From contig JAIDJJ010000502.1 in the NCBI GenBank assembly GCA_029052265.1, positions 1 to 9,356 of the forward strand: 9,356 nt of DNA, in the 5' to 3' direction. The notes below the pieces were generated by a model. It made no database searches. It was not told the DNA's origin and worked only from the letters and a program-made list of their open reading frames with translations. Numbering within the stretch: position 1 is the first letter of the stretch; the number at the start of each line of letters is the position of its first letter. This document shows positions 7,685-9,356 of this stretch, piece by piece. The DNA is from Muribaculaceae bacterium. GTDB taxonomy: Bacteria > Bacteroidota > Bacteroidia > Bacteroidales > Muribaculaceae. The position numbers and the translations under genes are program-made.

Positions 7685-7730
7685 ATAGAGACAAAGTATT
7701 GCAATTCAACGCATAATACTTCGTCTCTAT
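7685..7730 (-). terminator. Terminator of the histidine phosphatase gene
   Basis: Arms 7685-7700 (ATAGAGACAAAGTATT) and 7715-7730 (AATACTTCGTCTCTAT) pair along 16 positions with a single A/C mismatch, around a 14-base loop. Read on the minus strand the stem is followed after two bases by GGTTTTTAAAA, so it fits a terminator 15 bases after the phosphatase stop. On the plus strand the following T-run is poorer. The stem is AT-rich for a terminator, so processing or mRNA stabilisation are alternatives. Confidence 0.7.
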
Positions 7731-7744
7731 AATTCTTTTCTCTG

Positions 7745-9091
7745 TCAGTCTTCTTTAAACGATTCCAGTTTGTCAATATAATAACCCCTCAAATCCTGCC
7801 ATCTGTAATATGGACCTGACACAGCAGTTCCGGGCATAGACACCTCTCTTTCATTTATCATCGCCTTTACAAGAATATCTTTCGGATCGCCCGAAGACTT
7901 TCTATAGAACACAAGCTGAAGGTTACCCCCCATCGGTATTATATCGTGATCATGCCATCCAGCAGCCTCCAGATCTTCAAGAGAATCTATATTCCGTCCG
8001 TAGCCTCCAAGTTCCATCAACGATATGAGATTCAAAAGAATGCCGTCATGTCCATAACGCAGGCGGGCACTGTTTTTATCTGAAGCTATTGCTGTATCTG
8101 CCTGCTCGATAATCCTGCGCAACAGATTTCTCTGCACATAGGGAGGTCGCCCGGCAGTGAGGGGCGTATTGCCGCCATGAAGAAACCAGCCGGCATTTCC
8201 CTGAAGCCAATTCTCCTTAAGCTCATCATGGCTGAAAACATCCTCAAGAATCCACGGCTGCCCTGTATGACTCTGCGTATTGGCAAGCACCCAATAGAGA
8301 TAAGGCATCAATCCTGGCGCGACACTGTCGCGTGCTAACTGTGGATCTGAAACCAATCTGTCAAGGTAAGCATCAGATCCTTTATGATTATTCTTGAAAT
8401 CTACAAGAACAGTCTTGTCTGCCTCAGTCTTTTCATTCCATCCCTTCTTGTCATCGAAATTCATGAACCACATGTCAGAATTGCTGGCATCCACATTAGG
8501 ATCAACATCCGGAGCCACCTGCAATATCCCCCTCAGTCCGTTGAACATTGACAATATACATCGTCTCACAACTGTAGACTTGGCATCAATATCTGCATTG
8601 GCATTAAATATTTCCGGATAATTTTCAGCCATTCTTTTTCCTATGACACGATGCTGTGTCGCGCCCTTATCTGACAGCTCCCCCAGTTTACCGACCGATG
8701 CTTTCTGAATATCTCTCAATATATTCAGTGTCTTTTCACCCAAAGGGGTAAGTTTGCCATGCCGTTCCGCCGTCTCAAGACATCTTACCGGGGTCATATA
8801 ATCATCACCCCCTATAAGCCAACGGCTTCCGTGGCGGGAATAATGTTCCATATGAAAAGGCACATACCCTTCCGGTGCCGGAGTCTGTGCAGGTGGTGCC
8901 ACAACAGCATAAGGATATTCCATCAAATTGCCGCTCAATTCTTTCGCAGTCAGTCTGCCTCCGCAAGCTTCATTCAGGTCGATACCTTTTTCATCGCCAC
9001 TCTGTGCGGCAAAAGCCTGCAAAAAGGACGCCGCTGCAAGCATCCACGCCGCCCCAAATTTAAATCCACAATCCTTGAGAGTAAGTTTCAT
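7745..9091 (-). CDS. Secreted histidine-type (acid) phosphatase, MINPP/phytase-like superfamily
   Basis: This 448-residue exported phosphatase belongs to the histidine phosphatase superfamily, branch 2. A Sec signal peptide spans about residues 1-29 (hydrophobic WMLAAASFLQAFA, cleavage near AFA-AQ), so it acts in the periplasm or outside. The catalytic RHGSR is at 86-90, with H87 as the expected phosphohistidine nucleophile. The LSDKGATQHRVIGKRMAE block (139-156) and VVRRCILSM with R176/R177 supply further phosphate-binding residues, and GHDG (347-350) gives the HD pair H348/D349, with D349 as likely proton donor. IPMGGNLQLVFYRK (385-398) is typical of the Bacteroides versions. MINPP1 enzymes usually have HAE instead of HD, so phytate as substrate is uncertain; other sugar or inositol phosphates are possible. 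The ATG at 9091 is the first start after an in-frame TAA. It appears to be its own transcription unit. Confidence 0.92.
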   Translation of the reverse strand: MKLTLKDCGFKFGAAWMLAAASFLQAFAAQSGDEKGIDLNEACGGRLTAKELSGNLMEYPYAVVAPPAQTPAPEGYVPFHMEHYSRHGSRWLIGGDDYMTPVRCLETAERHGKLTPLGEKTLNILRDIQKASVGKLGELSDKGATQHRVIGKRMAENYPEIFNANADIDAKSTVVRRCILSMFNGLRGILQVAPDVDPNVDASNSDMWFMNFDDKKGWNEKTEADKTVLVDFKNNHKGSDAYLDRLVSDPQLARDSVAPGLMPYLYWVLANTQSHTGQPWILEDVFSHDELKENWLQGNAGWFLHGGNTPLTAGRPPYVQRNLLRRIIEQADTAIASDKNSARLRYGHDGILLNLISLMELGGYGRNIDSLEDLEAAGWHDHDIIPMGGNLQLVFYRKSSGDPKDILVKAMINEREVSMPGTAVSGPYYRWQDLRGYYIDKLESFKED

Positions 9092-9110
9092 GATTATTTA
9101 ATTGAATGAT

Positions 9111-9140
9111 CTTATTTAGCAAAAAAATAATTTTGTCAAA
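9111..9140 (-). promoter_or_regulatory. Candidate promoter of the histidine phosphatase gene
   Basis: On the minus strand TTTG (9137-9140) is followed after 18 bases by TAAATAAG (9111-9118), matching four of six fixed positions of the Bacteroidota -7 element. It would give a very short leader of roughly 12 bases. The region is A/T-rich, so such matches are easy to find by chance. Confidence 0.3.
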
Positions 9141-9169
9141 GATAATAATTTCCTGAGATTAAATCATGA

Positions 9170-9198
9170 AAAAACCGGCTTTTTTGATCTCAAAAAAG
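9170..9198. terminator. Possible terminator or overlapping hairpin pair
   Basis: The sequence AAAAAACCGGCTTTTTT can fold with a 6-bp A/T stem around CCGGC, and it overlaps CTTTTTTGA-TC-TCAAAAAAG (9179-9198), a perfect 9-bp inverted repeat. The two structures share the CTTTTTT arm and exclude each other. It may end a transcript entering from the right on the minus strand, but the stems are weak. Confidence 0.35.
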
Positions 9199-9227
9199 AT
9201 TAGACAATGAACACCGCCTCATCGCCA

Positions 9228-9271
9228 GCACAAAGCCTGCACAAAGCCTGCACGAAGCCTGCACGAAGCAC
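9228..9271. repeat. 11-bp tandem repeat, about four units
   Basis: Units are GCACAAAGCCT (9228-9238), GCACAAAGCCT (9239-9249), GCACGAAGCCT (9250-9260) and a degenerate GCACGAAGCAC (9261-9271). The array is flanked by direct copies of CGCCAGCA at 9223-9230 and 9278-9285. There are no spacers, so this is a minisatellite and not a CRISPR array. Confidence 0.9.
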
Positions 9272-9331
9272 TCCCACCGCCAGCAACACTACTTCCGCGG
9301 GCAGGGAGAAATAAGCGTGAATAACAGGGGT

Positions 9332-9356
9332 GGGGGGGGGGGGGGGGGGGGGGGGG
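9332..9356. repeat. Terminal homopolymer of 25 G
   Basis: A run of G from 9332 to the last base follows GGGGT. Its position exactly at the sequence end suggests a contig edge, where two-colour sequencers give false poly-G or assembly stops at a homopolymer. A true G tract cannot be excluded. Confidence 0.9.

Larger units (their letters stand above)
7521..7744. other. Intergenic region with sufB leader and phosphatase terminator
   Basis: This 224-base noncoding gap holds a long hairpin near the phosphatase end (7685-7730), a candidate sufB promoter (7590-7620) and small repeats in the sufB leader. On the minus strand, GAATTGT occurs twice ten bases apart (within 7566-7583), and a 7-bp inverted repeat ATTGTTT/AAACAAT with a 3-base loop lies at 7551-7567. 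No small gene or tRNA is visible. Confidence 0.6.
9092..9356. other. Right-end noncoding region
   Basis: These 265 bases hold, in order, the phosphatase leader, an A/T-rich hairpin segment (9170-9198), an 11-bp tandem repeat array (9228-9271) and a terminal poly-G run. A minus-strand frame is open from 9355 down to a TAA at 9200, but it consists of repeat and poly-C translation and is not called as a gene. Confidence 0.6.

Noticed and set aside
9228..9271. Short repeats considered as a CRISPR array
   Set aside because: Units are directly abutting 11-mers without spacers and no cas gene is near.
9200..9355. Minus-strand open frame running from the window edge to a TAA at 9200-9202
   Set aside because: About 51 codons made of poly-Pro from the G run plus repeat-derived sequence; no independent sign of coding. 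It could be the end of a real gene only if the poly-G is false sequence.

Overview
The window looks like chromosomal DNA of a Bacteroidota member, most likely order Bacteroidales (gut Muribaculaceae, Prevotella or Bacteroides-like; the family is not resolved). The support is the gene content (a DUF2027/Smr fusion, a DUF695 protein, a PhoH with the Bacteroidales-type N-terminus, a secreted GH13 amylase with a Por-type C-terminal tail, a Bacteroides-type histidine phosphatase) and the AT-rich leaders without clear Shine-Dalgarno sequences. No phage, plasmid, insertion sequence, CRISPR array, rRNA or tRNA was seen.

Layout. Positions 2-391 (+) hold the 3' end of a gene running in from the left, a C-terminal beta-rich domain of a Bacteroidota protein of unknown function. 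A strong hairpin with A and T runs on its two sides (405-447) serves it and the convergent gene next to it. Every other gene is on the minus strand. In transcription order from right to left they are a secreted histidine-type phosphatase (7745-9091), sufB (6051-7520), phoH (4963-5952), a DUF2027/Smr protein (3765-4910), a DUF695 protein (3316-3756) and a large secreted alpha-amylase (472-3252). The phosphatase is separated from sufB by its own terminator. From sufB to the amylase the genes are close (98, 52, 8 and 63 bases apart) with no visible terminator, so partial co-transcription is possible.

Functionally this is mostly ordinary chromosomal content: Fe-S cluster assembly (SufB), RNA/ribosome-linked factors (PhoH, Smr protein), and two exported hydrolases acting on alpha-glucan and on organic phosphate. 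I see no clear new defence or biosynthetic system.

The less ordinary items are these: a phased array of ten 7-bp YAATTNN units between sufB and phoH that includes the sufB stop codon; sufB standing without adjacent sufC or sufD; a PhoH plus Smr pairing that suggests an RNA or ribosome quality-control module; an amylase with a T9SS-type tail and an unusual Gln in GH13 region I; and at the right edge an 11-bp tandem repeat followed by a 25-G homopolymer that probably marks a contig end or a sequencing artefact.
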